Shown: positions 47,754-57,674 of the stretch, in pieces | Layout: each line of letters opens with the position of its first letter | How positions within the stretch are numbered: the first letter of the stretch is position 1 | Assembly (NCBI RefSeq): GCF_903166545.1 | Contig: NZ_CAESCH010000001.1 | Coordinates: 3,104,001-3,168,000 of the forward strand | Length of the DNA stretch: 64,000 nt | DNA from: Metabacillus schmidteae | Lineage (GTDB): Bacteria; Bacillota; Bacilli; Bacillales; Bacillaceae | Direction: 5' to 3' | Made by a program: the position numbers and the translations under genes | Notes under the pieces: model-generated | Seen by the model: only the letters and a program-made list of their open reading frames with translations | What the model was told of the DNA's origin: nothing | The model's database searches: none

Positions 47754-49022
47754 CTATTCCTTTTGCATATCAGCTATTTTTTTAATCGTTGTTCCCGGAT
47801 AATAATAATTGATGATGTCTCTATATGTGTAACCTCTATCCCCCATTATACTTGCACCCCATTGACTCATTCCTACACCGTGACCAAAACCTCTCCCTTT
47901 TATCAGATAATATTGATCGTGTTCTTCAAATGAATCAATCAGGTAGCTTCTAAAGGTGGAACCTCCTATAAGAGGTCTAATCCAATCGATTGCTACATCT
48001 TTTAACTCAACAACTTCATAGACGACTGTTCCTTCAATCAAACGTCTTAAGAATTCTATTTTAATTGAACCTTTTTTAGCACGATGTGATTCGTAATGAT
48101 CTGATGCAATATCTAGATTTGAAATAGATACGATTTTTATATCTCCTTCAAACCCTTGTTTGGTTAACCTTTTTTTCATAGGTTCTGTTATAGAAGGTTC
48201 TTTTTCTTGTAACTTCTCCCACCAGTACATTCTAGTCACATCTACATCTTTTAGTAACAGCTGCGCTTTTTGCAAATTGAGTGTCCAAGGTTGAATAGGA
48301 TCAAAATGATCAATTTTTATAGGAAAATAAGATTCTGCCGCTTCATCCCATACATTCTCATTGTTTTCAGTTACTCCACCGTTACTCGCCGAATAATAAG
48401 CATTGATAGGCTTATTATTAAATGTAATGATTTCACCTTTTGTTTCTTCAACCGCTTTCGAAGCTTGTTCATGCCATTCATACCCGCCGTAGACTTGAAA
48501 CTGAATGGTGTCATCCATGTCCTTGTCCATATGTGTAATCGTATAGGTCCTAGCAGCAAGAGCTTGTGCCTTCAACGTTTCCAGTTTCCACGATGGATAC
48601 ACCTCAAAAGGTACAACACCTTTTAAATAATCTTCTATTGGGACTTGGTTAATCGGTCTAATGTATTTACCATCTTCTATGGTGAATTCCATTGCACCAA
48701 GGTATTTTTTATTATTAACTGATATAACATGCTCTTCATCATATTGATCTGGTATTAATACAAAAGATTTATTTAAATCCAGTTTTTCGTTTTGATTGGT
48801 TAATAAAATTGAACCTTTTCTGACAGATAAAACATGTGTAACATCTTCTTTTATATCTTCAATTCCATCCAATAATGTATATCTACCTCTGACCTGTATT
48901 GTGAGCTTTTCTTTATCTCCTATGTGATTTTTCAACTTAACTTTTATGATTTCATTCGCATATACATATTCTTGACTTGCCATTACTACAACGAATAGGA
49001 AAAGTGCAATTATACGTTTCAT
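47754..49022 (-). CDS. SpoIID/LytB domain protein
   Basis: 422 residues with an N-terminal signal peptide (about 1-22) and a SpoIID domain from about 110 on. Landmarks: YLKGVVPFEVYPSW, LKAQALAARTY and the C-terminal GRGFGHGVGMSQWGA. SpoIID proteins are lytic transglycosylases acting on stripped peptidoglycan; this one may be an amidase-enhancer or sporulation paralogue outside the spoIIR/spoIID locus. It is a single gene on the minus strand and shares a terminator with the convergent methyltransferase. Confidence 0.88.
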   Translation of the reverse strand: MKRIIALFLFVVVMASQEYVYANEIIKVKLKNHIGDKEKLTIQVRGRYTLLDGIEDIKEDVTHVLSVRKGSILLTNQNEKLDLNKSFVLIPDQYDEEHVISVNNKKYLGAMEFTIEDGKYIRPINQVPIEDYLKGVVPFEVYPSWKLETLKAQALAARTYTITHMDKDMDDTIQFQVYGGYEWHEQASKAVEETKGEIITFNNKPINAYYSASNGGVTENNENVWDEAAESYFPIKIDHFDPIQPWTLNLQKAQLLLKDVDVTRMYWWEKLQEKEPSITEPMKKRLTKQGFEGDIKIVSISNLDIASDHYESHRAKKGSIKIEFLRRLIEGTVVYEVVELKDVAIDWIRPLIGGSTFRSYLIDSFEEHDQYYLIKGRGFGHGVGMSQWGASIMGDRGYTYRDIINYYYPGTTIKKIADMQKE

Positions 49023-49105
49023 AGTTTTAGTATTCGAAAGTTTGACTGATCGTATTCTTCTCTCTTTTTAACTGCCTTGTTTTTCAAATTAGGATTCATC
49101 AGCAT

Positions 49106-49603
49106 TTAAACAGTAGAAGCTGATGAGGCAGCTGCTTGATCAGCCTTCACACAATCAATCGCTACAACTAGTGCGATTACGATGGCATCCATGTCTTCAT
49201 TTATTATTTGGACTTTGTAGCTATCACCCCAAGTGAACCACTCCTTGCTCACTTTACCGATTACTTCACCATGCTGTAAGACTTGAAAATCCATACCCCA
49301 CCAGTTACCCTGTACCTCTATGCCTCCCGCATCAATCGTATATCGTGCTTTAAAGAAAGAAAATTCTTTCTTAATCATGACCACTTCACTACCATTTACC
49401 TCTACAAAAAACTTCGGTAAAAAGCTAAACACCTTTTTCGTAATGAGCGCAACCTCTTCTCTTGCTGTATTCAAAATGGAGAAAGTCTTTGGAATTTGCA
49501 TAAAGCTTCCCTCCACATAAAAAACATCATTCTCCTGCTGATCCTTCACCGTAAACTTACCACTTAGACTGAATACCTTCTGTTTTATATAAAGTTGTTT
49601 CAT
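49106..49603 (-). CDS. LURP-one-related / YxjI family protein
   Basis: 165 residues with the tubby-like beta-barrel pattern of YxjI/LOR proteins (YIKQKVFSLSGKFTVKD opening; WWGMDFQV and IGKVSKEWFTWGDSYKV segments), and a final hydrophobic helix followed by an Ala/Ser tail. Function is unknown. It is read from an ATG with GGAAGG-type site upstream and ends about 84 bp before the SpoIID-like gene start. Confidence 0.85.
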   Translation of the reverse strand: MKQLYIKQKVFSLSGKFTVKDQQENDVFYVEGSFMQIPKTFSILNTAREEVALITKKVFSFLPKFFVEVNGSEVVMIKKEFSFFKARYTIDAGGIEVQGNWWGMDFQVLQHGEVIGKVSKEWFTWGDSYKVQIINEDMDAIVIALVVAIDCVKADQAAASSASTV

Positions 49604-50030
49604 CCTACACTTCCTTCCAATTAGCTGCGAATAAAGTAAAATGATATCCTCTTACCAGTATTGCATTGCATACTACTTTTCATATTTTTCCATTTATGAT
49701 AGTTATAATAGTACTGAAGTAATAAAATAAGTATGCAAAAAATTGCTATAGCTAAATTTCATAAAATTTCAGTTCTGCTAACCAATTTTCTTTTTTACAA
49801 CATCCTTTATAAATATCACATTTTCACATCTTTTCTTTAAACAAATTAATCTTTTGCAACAATAAAAAAAGCCTACTTTGCATCAAAGATCGGCCCTCAT
49901 ATTTCTTATATTCTATAAAAGGTAAATTTATCCTTCTAAAACTATACAACCTTTCCTTTACTCCAATAACATCATCACAAAACAAAAACTTAGAACCTAT
50001 TCTCAAACCTAAAAATAACTTATTTAAAGA
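49604..50030. other. Intergenic stretch without a gene
   Basis: AT-rich. The only open frame of note (72 codons, 49824-50042, minus) has no ribosome site, odd composition and no family resemblance, and overlaps the tatA terminator. Confidence 0.6.
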
Positions 50031-50055
50031 AGATGTAAGCACACTGCTTACATCT
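50031..50055 (-). terminator. Terminator of phoD-tatA operon
   Basis: An 11-bp perfect stem (50031-50041 with 50045-50055) and 3-nt loop, followed on the minus strand by TCTTCTTT. It lies about 20 bp past the tatA stop. Confidence 0.7.
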
Positions 50056-50074
50056 CCCTTTAATATGTTAATAA

Positions 50075-50275
50075 CTAAAGTGCTTTTTTCTTGACCTGGA
50101 CAACTTCTTCCTTGCTTGGCTCTTCATCAGAAACCAAGTCTCTAGTGGATTTTTTAAATTCTTTTAATGTAGAACCAACAGCACGACCTAATTCCGGCAG
50201 TTTTGCTGGTCCGAAAATAATTAATGCTAAAACAAGGACAAGGATTAATCCGGGAATGCCTATATTTGAAAGCAT
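50075..50275 (-). CDS. tatA: Twin-arginine translocase subunit TatA
   Basis: 66 residues: a single membrane helix (about 5-21), the hinge [14 protein letters not shown], then an amphipathic helix and a charged tail, exactly the TatA/TatAd plan. It follows phoD by 25 bp. In B. subtilis phoD is followed by tatAd and tatCd; here no tatC follows, so the partner TatC must be encoded elsewhere. Confidence 0.92.
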   Translation of the reverse strand: MLSNIGIPGLILVLVLALIIFGPAKLPELGRAVGSTLKEFKKSTRDLVSDEEPSKEEVVQVKKKAL

Positions 50276-50300
50276 TTATACAGCTCCTTTCATTCGTGAA

Positions 50301-52064
50301 TTAATTAGTGACTTTTTGTTTATCATTTTGTTTCTTCTTTTGTTTCTGTTTTTCATGTGCACGGTTATGTGCGCGGGTTCTGTCTTCTTCCACTTCATTC
50401 GTCTTTTGGACTCCTTCAGACACTAATGCAGAAGAAACCTTCTTAAGTCCTGATTGATCTTTTTCATAGACAAGTGATGCTCTTGTTGATATGTCTGCTC
50501 CTGGCTCAGTTACAAATGGAACAACACGGTAATCCGTCCTCCATTGCTCCGGTGTTACTGTACATCTCACATAGCCACGGTAATCATTAAAGAATTTAAT
50601 GTGAGGATTCTGAGCTAATATTTTATCAGTATCAGCACGCTTATCAGCGCCATTGCCTCCAGATGTAATGGAAGTCCCGACAAACTCGACACCTACTGTT
50701 TTGGAATTAGGGTCTGAATAATCCTCTTTTAAGTTTGATGCCCAGCTTGCATGAACATCTCCTGTCAGGACAACAAGGTTGGTTATGTCATTTGCCTTTA
50801 CCACTTCCATTACCCTTTCGCGCGCAGCCGGATATCCGTCCCATGAATCCATACTATAGCGTGGTTCCGTAGGTGTCCCATAGTTTCTTTCTGCAAAAAA
50901 GATCTGCTGTGGGAGAACATTCCATTTTGAATTTGAACGTGACAAGCCATCAGCAAGCCACTTTTCCTGTTCTGTACCAAGGAGAGTCCTGCTTGGATCC
51001 AATGATTCCTCTGTCTGCGGAGAACTTGTATCTCCGTTTGCCTGGTCATCGCGATATTGGCGGGAATCTAAAACAAAGAAATTAGCAAGATCTCCATATG
51101 AGAATCCTCTATATAGCCTCATATCTGCCCCTTCAGGAAGAGATGATTTGCGTAGCGGCATATGTTCATAATAAGCCTGATAAGCTGCAGCCCTGCGTTT
51201 TACAAATGCTTCCACAGATTGTCCTTTTTCTGGGATTAGATTGGCATAATTATTTTCTACCTCATGATCATCCCAGGTTACTACCCAAGGAAAAGCAGCA
51301 TGGGCAGCGCGTAGATGGACATCTGAGCGGTATTGAGCATATCTGTTTCGATAGTCATCAATTGTCATAATCTCTGGTCCGCTGTGAACCCGGACATTAC
51401 CAGTTGATGAAATATATTCATTTGGTCCGTACTCATATATGTAATCACCGAGATGAAAGACCATATCTAGATCTTCCTTTGCCATATGCTTGTATGCAGT
51501 AAAAAAACCATGTTCAAATTGCTGGCAGGATGCGAAAGCAAATGTGAGACTCTTTACACTTGTACCCTCTGCTGGCAATGTTTTTGTTCTTCCAGTTTGG
51601 CTGACTTCCCCTCCGCAAGTGAAACGATAGTAATAGACTTGATTTGGTTTCAGGCCATCCACTTCTACATGAACACTATGTCCGAGTTCAGGAACTGCCG
51701 CCACTTTGCCTTTCTGAACTACTTTGCGGAAATTTTCATCCTTTGCCACTTCCCATTTCACTTTTACCGCTTCATTTGGCATGCCGCCGCCATTCAGCGG
51801 ATCCGGAGCAAGCCTTGTCCATAAAACTACACTATCAGGTAGTGGATCACCAGAAGCTACACCAAGAGAAAAAGGATAATCATTAAATTTCGGTGCCGCA
51901 TTAATAACCTCAATCCCTGTTACAGATTGGGTAAGAGCAAGTCCAAGAGATAAACCGGCAAGCTTGCTCGCACCCGAGATAAAATTCCTGCGGTCCATAT
52001 TTTTCTCTAAAGCCGTTTCACTCCACTTCTTTACCAACTCATCAAAATTACCTTCATTTGTCAT
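50301..52064 (-). CDS. phoD: Alkaline phosphatase D / phosphodiesterase PhoD
   Basis: 587 residues with a Tat signal (MDRRNFISGA, R25-R26, then a hydrophobic stretch), an N-terminal beta-sandwich (about 58-160) and a metallophosphatase domain (HLGDYIYEY, TWDDHEVENNY, LTGDVHASW). PhoD is secreted through Tat in a folded state and releases phosphate from diesters such as teichoic acids. The tail beyond about 550 is unusually Lys/Gln/Arg-rich and may hold the enzyme in the wall. A PHO-box-like array lies upstream. Confidence 0.93.
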   Translation of the reverse strand: MTNEGNFDELVKKWSETALEKNMDRRNFISGASKLAGLSLGLALTQSVTGIEVINAAPKFNDYPFSLGVASGDPLPDSVVLWTRLAPDPLNGGGMPNEAVKVKWEVAKDENFRKVVQKGKVAAVPELGHSVHVEVDGLKPNQVYYYRFTCGGEVSQTGRTKTLPAEGTSVKSLTFAFASCQQFEHGFFTAYKHMAKEDLDMVFHLGDYIYEYGPNEYISSTGNVRVHSGPEIMTIDDYRNRYAQYRSDVHLRAAHAAFPWVVTWDDHEVENNYANLIPEKGQSVEAFVKRRAAAYQAYYEHMPLRKSSLPEGADMRLYRGFSYGDLANFFVLDSRQYRDDQANGDTSSPQTEESLDPSRTLLGTEQEKWLADGLSRSNSKWNVLPQQIFFAERNYGTPTEPRYSMDSWDGYPAARERVMEVVKANDITNLVVLTGDVHASWASNLKEDYSDPNSKTVGVEFVGTSITSGGNGADKRADTDKILAQNPHIKFFNDYRGYVRCTVTPEQWRTDYRVVPFVTEPGADISTRASLVYEKDQSGLKKVSSALVSEGVQKTNEVEEDRTRAHNRAHEKQKQKKKQNDKQKVTN

Positions 52065-52096
52065 TGATATCCCTCCTCAAATTGAGTTACAGGGAA

Positions 52097-52138
52097 AGTA
52101 TAAAAAAAGTATTTGAAGGTAGTGTTAAGATATGTAAA
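52097..52138 (-). promoter_or_regulatory. PHO-box-like repeats and -10 of phoD
   Basis: On the minus strand TTTACA (52133-52138), TTAACA (52123-52128) and TTCAAA (52112-52117) repeat every 10-11 bp, like PhoP boxes, followed by TATACT (52097-52102). This suggests induction by phosphate starvation. Confidence 0.6.
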
Positions 52139-52305
52139 GATCCTCATTCCGCTTCAGGTAGATTTTATCCAGACCTATTGTAGTAATTAAGAACAAAATA
52201 AAACAAATTAAATAAATTACAAGAAAAAATGAGCCAGCCAAACTATCTCAAATTCCGACAATTTCCCCATAAAACTTAACAGTAACGTAATCAAAAGTTT
52301 ACTTT

Positions 52306-52357
52306 CAGGGACAGAGGGACAGGTTAATTGTCCCACCATTTATTGGAAAACATAATA
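52306..52357. repeat. REP-like dispersed repeat, copy 2
   Basis: Contains GGGACAGAGGGACAGGTT, then TTGTCCC and CCACCATTTATTGGAAAA. It matches 2899-2953 over about 45 bases with only a few differences. Confidence 0.8.
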
Positions 52358-52795
52358 CTGTTTTGAGTACCAGTTTCATTGAGGTTCGAGAGGGTGCGCA
52401 CTTATCGGTTGGGGGATAAGGGAAAGAACCTGAGTTGAAAAAATAGACGAAGAAATTTCTCTTATTTAGTAATTATTATTTAAAAAAGCATAAATTAGAC
52501 GGAGGGATTCCGCCTATTGACTTGAATAATGCGAAATAAGGTGATTTTACTTTGCATAATCGGAAAACCTCCGCTTATTGCTGGTTACTCGATTCAGAAC
52601 AAGACATCCTGTACTCCTAATAAAGAAACTCGCGAATTCAATTATTTCTATGGCGAGTTTTCCCTTTTTATATACCAATACCGATGCCATTACCACTGTC
52701 ATATCGGCAAGTATTCTATGAAAAGCACCTCAAAACGGAACCCTTTGCTTATTAATCAGGAAAGCTTTTATAAATGAGTTAAAGAATTGATCCTT
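52358..52795. other. Intergenic stretch with short repeats, no gene
   Basis: Two similar segments with TCCGCYTATTG lie at about 52512 and 52570. An 82-codon frame (52529-52777, plus) shows no family resemblance, lacks a ribosome site and is not counted as a gene. Confidence 0.5.
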
Positions 52796-54361
52796 CTAAT
52801 GAATAAACTCTGATCCTATATTTTCAAAAAGCTCAACACAATTCCTGCCATTACGTTTAGCAACATAAAGAGCTTGATCAGCTTCTCTCATAAGAGTTTG
52901 GAGGGTTTGACTATGATCTCCATCACTTATTAGAACGGAAGATACGCCAAAGCTAGATGTAACACGAATCTCTTTTTCCATATACGGTATATCTGTTTGA
53001 TAAATATTCATTCGAATGAAATCAGCCATCTCTTTTGCTACCTTTAGAGACGTATCGGGCATACATAGGATAAATTCTTCTCCGCCATACCGCCCAACCA
53101 TATCACGCGAACTTACACACTTCTTCACAATACTGGCTACCTGAGCTAAAACCAGATCACCAGCTTCATGTCCAAAAGTATCATTTACTTGTTTAAAGTG
53201 ATCGATATCAAACATGATAATGGATACATATCTTCCTTTCTGAGACTCTACAATTCTTTCGCATTCTTCCTTAAAAAAATGACGATTAAAGACTTGTGTT
53301 AAGCCGTCAATACGAGCTAAATACTGCAATTTTTCCTGTAAATCAACTCGTTCAGTGACATCAATAAAGGTAATAATTTTCATGATTTTATTTTTCACTT
53401 TTACATCTGAAAATCGAATATGATAATAGGTATTTTTATCCCGTAAAGGTAACCTATAATCACATTCTTTTTCAAGAACGATGATTTCAGCGAGTTGAGG
53501 TTCTTTTCCAATGACATCCACGAGGGATTTTCCAATAGATTGAGAGTTTAATATTGGAATGATGTCACTCATTGCACTGTTATAATCAATAAGTATCCCG
53601 TTTTGATTTAGCACAATGACCCCTTCTTTCATGTTTTCAAAAACTGTCTCTCTTGCAACAGGGGTGACATCAAACATTTGATAAGATAAAAGCGCAGCAC
53701 CGTGAAGGAAAAAGGAAATACTCATGGAAACCGGTCCCAAATCAACGCCATATGGACTCAAATCATTTAAATAAAAATAGTTAGCGATGATCGGCACAAT
53801 GATTCCTGATACCATTAAAATGATTTGCATACGGAACCGAAAAATCGTTGTTTTCCTTAGTTCCAATAGTAAAAAGATTACACTCAACATAAAACATAAA
53901 AAGAAATAAATAGAATGAACATAAAACCAAGGACCATATTCCAGCTTTAAAATTGGAAATGGACTGTCACTATTTAATTTAATCGATGTGTAATAGAGGT
54001 GATGAAGCTCATTCGTTCCATGCATGAAAATGGTCAAAATAGGAGGTAAAAATAGAAAATAGTACATCCATTGTTTTAGTTTTTTCCCTACATACCCCAG
54101 ACACATTAAGAGGATACATGCTGGTATAAATGGTAGAACCAAGTACTCAACACTTAACCAAAGTAACATTTTCTTCAAAGATGTACTTGAAAGCTCAAAT
54201 GCATAGGAAAATGTGAACATAGCAGATAACAGGGTAACAAATATGTACGGCTTTCCCCCGGGGACATCCTTCAGGCGAAAGTAAGCATACAAACATAATA
54301 ATGAACTTAATATTCCGGCAATAAAAACGACCACTATGTATACGAAAGCTTCATTTGTCAT
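52796..54361 (-). CDS. Diguanylate cyclase with 7TM sensor and PAS domain
   Basis: 521 residues: seven to eight membrane helices (about 5-225, histidine-kinase 7TM-type sensor), a PAS domain (about 238-340) and a C-terminal GGDEF domain with an intact GGEEF (426-430) and FDIDHFKQVNDTFGH. It should make cyclic di-GMP at the membrane. The inhibitory RxxD motif expected five residues before GGEEF is absent, so feedback inhibition may be missing. Start set at 54361, eight bases after GGAG. Confidence 0.9.
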   Translation of the reverse strand: MTNEAFVYIVVVFIAGILSSLLCLYAYFRLKDVPGGKPYIFVTLLSAMFTFSYAFELSSTSLKKMLLWLSVEYLVLPFIPACILLMCLGYVGKKLKQWMYYFLFLPPILTIFMHGTNELHHLYYTSIKLNSDSPFPILKLEYGPWFYVHSIYFFLCFMLSVIFLLLELRKTTIFRFRMQIILMVSGIIVPIIANYFYLNDLSPYGVDLGPVSMSISFFLHGAALLSYQMFDVTPVARETVFENMKEGVIVLNQNGILIDYNSAMSDIIPILNSQSIGKSLVDVIGKEPQLAEIIVLEKECDYRLPLRDKNTYYHIRFSDVKVKNKIMKIITFIDVTERVDLQEKLQYLARIDGLTQVFNRHFFKEECERIVESQKGRYVSIIMFDIDHFKQVNDTFGHEAGDLVLAQVASIVKKCVSSRDMVGRYGGEEFILCMPDTSLKVAKEMADFIRMNIYQTDIPYMEKEIRVTSSFGVSSVLISDGDHSQTLQTLMREADQALYVAKRNGRNCVELFENIGSEFIH

Positions 54362-54823
54362 AATTTCAACTCCATAAGTTGCAAAAAGCATTGCTATAAC
54401 TATTATAATGTAGCAATGGAATTTCTGACTAGTACTATCGTAGTAAAATAAAAAGGATGCAGATAAATATCCGCACCGTTATTACTGGTCTATTTATGCT
54501 TTTTCTGTAAAACCTGCCATCTTGTAATATACTTTTGTTTAAATCAACCTCTTTGATTTACATAGAACTTCGTTAGCAGTGGTATTATGATCAACATTAT
54601 ACTTTTCAAATTTAGGTTATTGGGCTTTATATTCTTGAATTTATACACGCTAAATCAAATACAGTCATCGTAAAATTGATATTTTACACGAAGTTAAGAC
54701 TTTAAGAATAATAGGGAATTTCCTCCCTCTCTTCAAAACTGTTCATTATTATATCCAAATGGAAAGACATTTGACTTAGCATAGTTAGATAAAACGTGAA
54801 ATTAGATATTCATAAATAGTTAT
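54362..54823. other. Intergenic stretch, nothing recognised
   Basis: About 460 bp of AT-rich sequence between the DUF3891 and diguanylate cyclase genes. No gene, RNA or clear repeat was recognised. Confidence 0.5.
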
Positions 54824-55600
54824 TTAACTGATTGAACCCTTAGGACCTATTTTAAAGGTTCTAAATACTAAAGGTACATCTTTATAGGCTTCAATAATTC
54901 CTTTTTCTTTAATATCACATTTGCTTACTATTTTTGTTGGCACGGTTACTTCGAATGCCCGTCTAAAAGGAAAGGGAGTTAAGCCGATATACCTTTCATT
55001 AAGCCAATATGCTACAATTCTATCACTTTTCTCAATTGAAAAGAGTTCTGTACCTTCAAAGCCATTTTGATACCAAGGAAATTCATCACTTTTTTTCACA
55101 CCTGGTTCATTAATGCAAATATAAATTGATAAGTTATCCAAGAATTTTAATATCTCAAGATGAATATTACTATCCTCTATTGCTATACCCAATTCTCGAC
55201 ATAATCTGTTCTGCCGTGTCTTTTCATATTGTACATATTTTATCTCACCTTCACTCTTAGTGTTGCTAAAAAAAGATGAATAGTGCCGACTACAAAGCAA
55301 TGCAGCATACTTGTTTCGTTGTTCAATCCAATCAATCCCATATCTATAATGAGGAAGTTTAAGTGATGAAGGTAAATTAATAAATGAGTATAGAGAATTT
55401 TCTTTATCATCCCAAAGAGGGGCAGCATCTAGTCCTATCCATGCGCAATCATGATATTGTGTGGCAAAAAGAATATCTTGTTTGAATTCCTTACCCGTAA
55501 AAAACTCTTCCTGCAAATAACTAAATAGATCACCTGATAAAACAGCATGGTTATGTTGTTCTATTATTACAAACTCTCTTTCTCGTTCATTAATAATCAA
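54824..55600 (-). CDS. DUF3891 family protein
   Basis: 259 residues of DUF3891. It has the HDCAWIGLD motif near 47-55 (an HD-like pair) and a WLNERYIGLTPFPF segment near the C-terminus. Function is unknown. I start it at a TTG (55598-55600), because GGGGGGATACGA lies directly in front; the longer frame from 55654 has no ribosome site. Single-gene unit. Confidence 0.8.
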   Translation of the reverse strand: MIINEREREFVIIEQHNHAVLSGDLFSYLQEEFFTGKEFKQDILFATQYHDCAWIGLDAAPLWDDKENSLYSFINLPSSLKLPHYRYGIDWIEQRNKYAALLCSRHYSSFFSNTKSEGEIKYVQYEKTRQNRLCRELGIAIEDSNIHLEILKFLDNLSIYICINEPGVKKSDEFPWYQNGFEGTELFSIEKSDRIVAYWLNERYIGLTPFPFRRAFEVTVPTKIVSKCDIKEKGIIEAYKDVPLVFRTFKIGPKGSIS

Positions 55601-55694
55601 TCGTATCCCCCCTGTTTTTGTTATCATCTCAATAATAAAAAATGTAAAAAACACTTTTTACTATGGCAGTCTATATAATTTAAATGCAACATAT

Positions 55695-56418
55695 TTACAG
55701 AAACCCCTCAAACTTTACTTCATACAGGTATTTCAACTGTTTTTCCATAACCCCGGCTGGGATATGCGGGAATATTGCATTCCGAAGAGTTACAGAAACG
55801 CAGTCATTCAACTGTGCCACCTTTCCAATTCGGTTTGACATTCTGGTAATTACACTGGTTCGCTCAGTTCGTTCGTCCTCATATCTTTCCAAAGCCTGCA
55901 GCATACCGCGGTTTTACATTAGGCATCAGTTTCTTACGAATGGTGGAATGAATGCCATCTGAAGCAATCAGCAAATTTCCTTCCTCCGTTGAACCGTCTT
56001 AAAACCATACTTTCACCCCGGAGTCATTTTGTTCAAAACGCCTACAGGTCTTTCCGGTATAGACAATTTGCTCTTGACCTAAAGCGCTCATTAGGAACTC
56101 CAGGAGGTTTCCTCGCTCAATCGCCACATTGTCAAGTCCATACTTGGGGCTAATTATAGCTGTCTCTTTCCGTTGCAGGATTTTCCCTGAAGGTGTTAAG
56201 ATGCGAAGTTCCTCTAATACCTTCCCTTCCCGAACAACTTGATTGCCTACACCTAACTGTTGCAATGCCCGGATAGCATTCGCACTGATTGCAAGCCCAG
56301 CACCTGCGAAACGCACTTCTTGCTTGCTTTCAAAAACGTTCACTTCCATCCTGATTTTACGAAGGGCGATGGCCGTGCAAAGCCCTCCGATTCCTGCACC
56401 TATGATGATTGCTTTCAT
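55695..56418 (-). pseudogene. FAD-dependent monooxygenase, decayed
   Basis: The 5' part encodes a good FAD-binding start (IIIGAGIGGLCTAIALRK) and about 139 residues ending at a TAA. The frame continues past this stop with DGSTEEGNLLIASDGIHSTI and the PNVKPR segment, then shifts directly into the family's C-terminal end (ALERYEDERTERTSVITRMS). About half the enzyme is missing. So it has a nonsense codon, an internal deletion and a frameshift, and cannot be functional. Likely parent: a salicylate- or urate-hydroxylase-like flavoprotein. Confidence 0.85.
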
Positions 56419-56453
56419 CTTATCACCACTTTCAAATAGTTATAATCCCATTT

Positions 56454-56643
56454 TTAAATTATACGAACAAATACCGCAGCAGATATCCCAAGAATTCTCA
56501 GAGTATTAGTAAGCCCAGCATTTTTACTTCCGTTGCTTCTTATGTACTGGCCGTATATTTTCCAATCAATCACAGCGGTATTAAGACTCCCTAAAAGATA
56601 GCCAAAAACTAACGGCAAAAATTACCTTTAGATTATCAATCAT
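56454..56643 (-). pseudogene. Fragment of glycerol-3-phosphate acyltransferase PlsY
   Basis: About 54 codons (56618 down to 56457) read LVFGYLLGSLNTAVI, then YIRSNGSKNAGLTNTLRILG, the hallmark N-terminal region of PlsY. The start is out of frame (an ATG at 56641-56643 lies in another frame) and a stop follows within ten residues, so only a remnant is left, just upstream of the decayed monooxygenase. PlsY makes lysophosphatidic acid; a functional copy must exist elsewhere. Confidence 0.8.
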
Positions 56644-56980
56644 CGCTCTTCTTCCATAATATAAGTAAATTTATTACTTTATTTCCCCAACAACACAATC
56701 CTTTATCAAATGTTCATATTCTCCTTTTAAACTCAAAAACCTTTTTCAACTAATGGGTGCCCTTTAGTTCAATAAAAAGGTACATACCTCTACTTGAAGT
56801 AATGCACCTTTTAGATCAATAAAGATACTAATCTCTATTGACTGAACCAACTAATATAGTTAAAATATACCTTTAATTCTCTACTTTAGTAAAAGGATGG
56901 TATATTATTAACCATTATTTTAGATTTAATTTACAGAGAATACTTTTCAGATAGGATATTACATAAAAAGGGGAACAAAT
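56644..56980. other. Intergenic stretch with repeat-family fragments
   Basis: Holds AACTAATGGGTGCC and ACTTGAAGTAATGCACC, pieces of a repeat family also seen near 57.7, 61.6, 62.7 and 63.3 kb. No gene is apparent. Confidence 0.45.
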
Positions 56981-57604
56981 GTGAAAAAAAGATTATTATT
57001 ATTATTATTCTCTTCAGCTTTGGTGTTAGGTGCTTGTAGTGGAGAAGAAACAGGCGGAACCAAGGTGGATAAAGAAGAGCCAACGCAAGAAGTGGTCGAG
57101 AAAAAACACGATGAAAATGTTCTTGCTTTTGAGGTTGATAGTGAAAAAGTGGAAGTAGAATTGACGGAAGCTGATGTTCAACCACAATTAGCAAAAAAAG
57201 TATATTTACCTGAAGGTTTTGAAACTAAACAAGTGAACGGAAAACAATTCGAGGCCATTGGAACCGGAGAGTATCAGGACATTAATGTTTTTGTTGAAAA
57301 AGGCAGAGCAATGCCTGATGTAGAAAAACAAATTTATGATTGGTCTAAACTTGTTAAAGCAGCAGGTGGTCCAGGTACGGAAATCAAAGAAATTGATTTG
57401 AATGAATATCCGAATTTAAAGGGAAAATTCGACTATGTTGCTGAGATTCATAATGGCAATGGTGGTTCTAAATACGCTGCATTTAAAATGGGCGAAGAAA
57501 CTACTTTTGTCTACGTTGCTATCTTTGATGAAGAGAAACAAATAACTCACAAAGACTTTGCTCTGGAATTAATGAAAAAAATACAACTTCCAACACCTGC
57601 CTAA
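56981..57604 (+). CDS. Hypothetical lipoprotein
   Basis: 207 residues with a clear lipoprotein signal (LVLGAC, Cys19), an acidic Glu/Lys-rich linker to about 45, and one soluble domain of about 160 residues. Starts at GTG with AAAAGGGG in front. I do not recognise the domain; it could be a DUF-type anchored lipoprotein. Single-gene unit whose terminator hairpin begins in its last codons. Confidence 0.75.
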   Translation: MKKRLLLLLFSSALVLGACSGEETGGTKVDKEEPTQEVVEKKHDENVLAFEVDSEKVEVELTEADVQPQLAKKVYLPEGFETKQVNGKQFEAIGTGEYQDINVFVEKGRAMPDVEKQIYDWSKLVKAAGGPGTEIKEIDLNEYPNLKGKFDYVAEIHNGNGGSKYAAFKMGEETTFVYVAIFDEEKQITHKDFALELMKKIQLPTPA

Positions 57605-57617
57605 GGGCAGGTTTTTT
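57595..57617 (+). terminator. Rho-independent terminator overlapping lipoprotein stop
   Basis: ACCTGCC (57595-57601), TAAG loop, GGCAGGT (57606-57612) and six T. The stop codon lies inside the hairpin. Confidence 0.85.
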
Positions 57618-57674
57618 ACTGTGAAAAGATTTTATTTATTTCTTCTTTTCACTAAATACCATTTTTTAATATAC

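Noticed and set aside
49824..50042. 72-codon minus-strand frame
   Set aside because: No ribosome site or homology; overlaps the tatA terminator.
52529..52777. 82-codon plus-strand frame
   Set aside because: No ribosome site, unusual composition, lies in repeat-bearing intergenic DNA.
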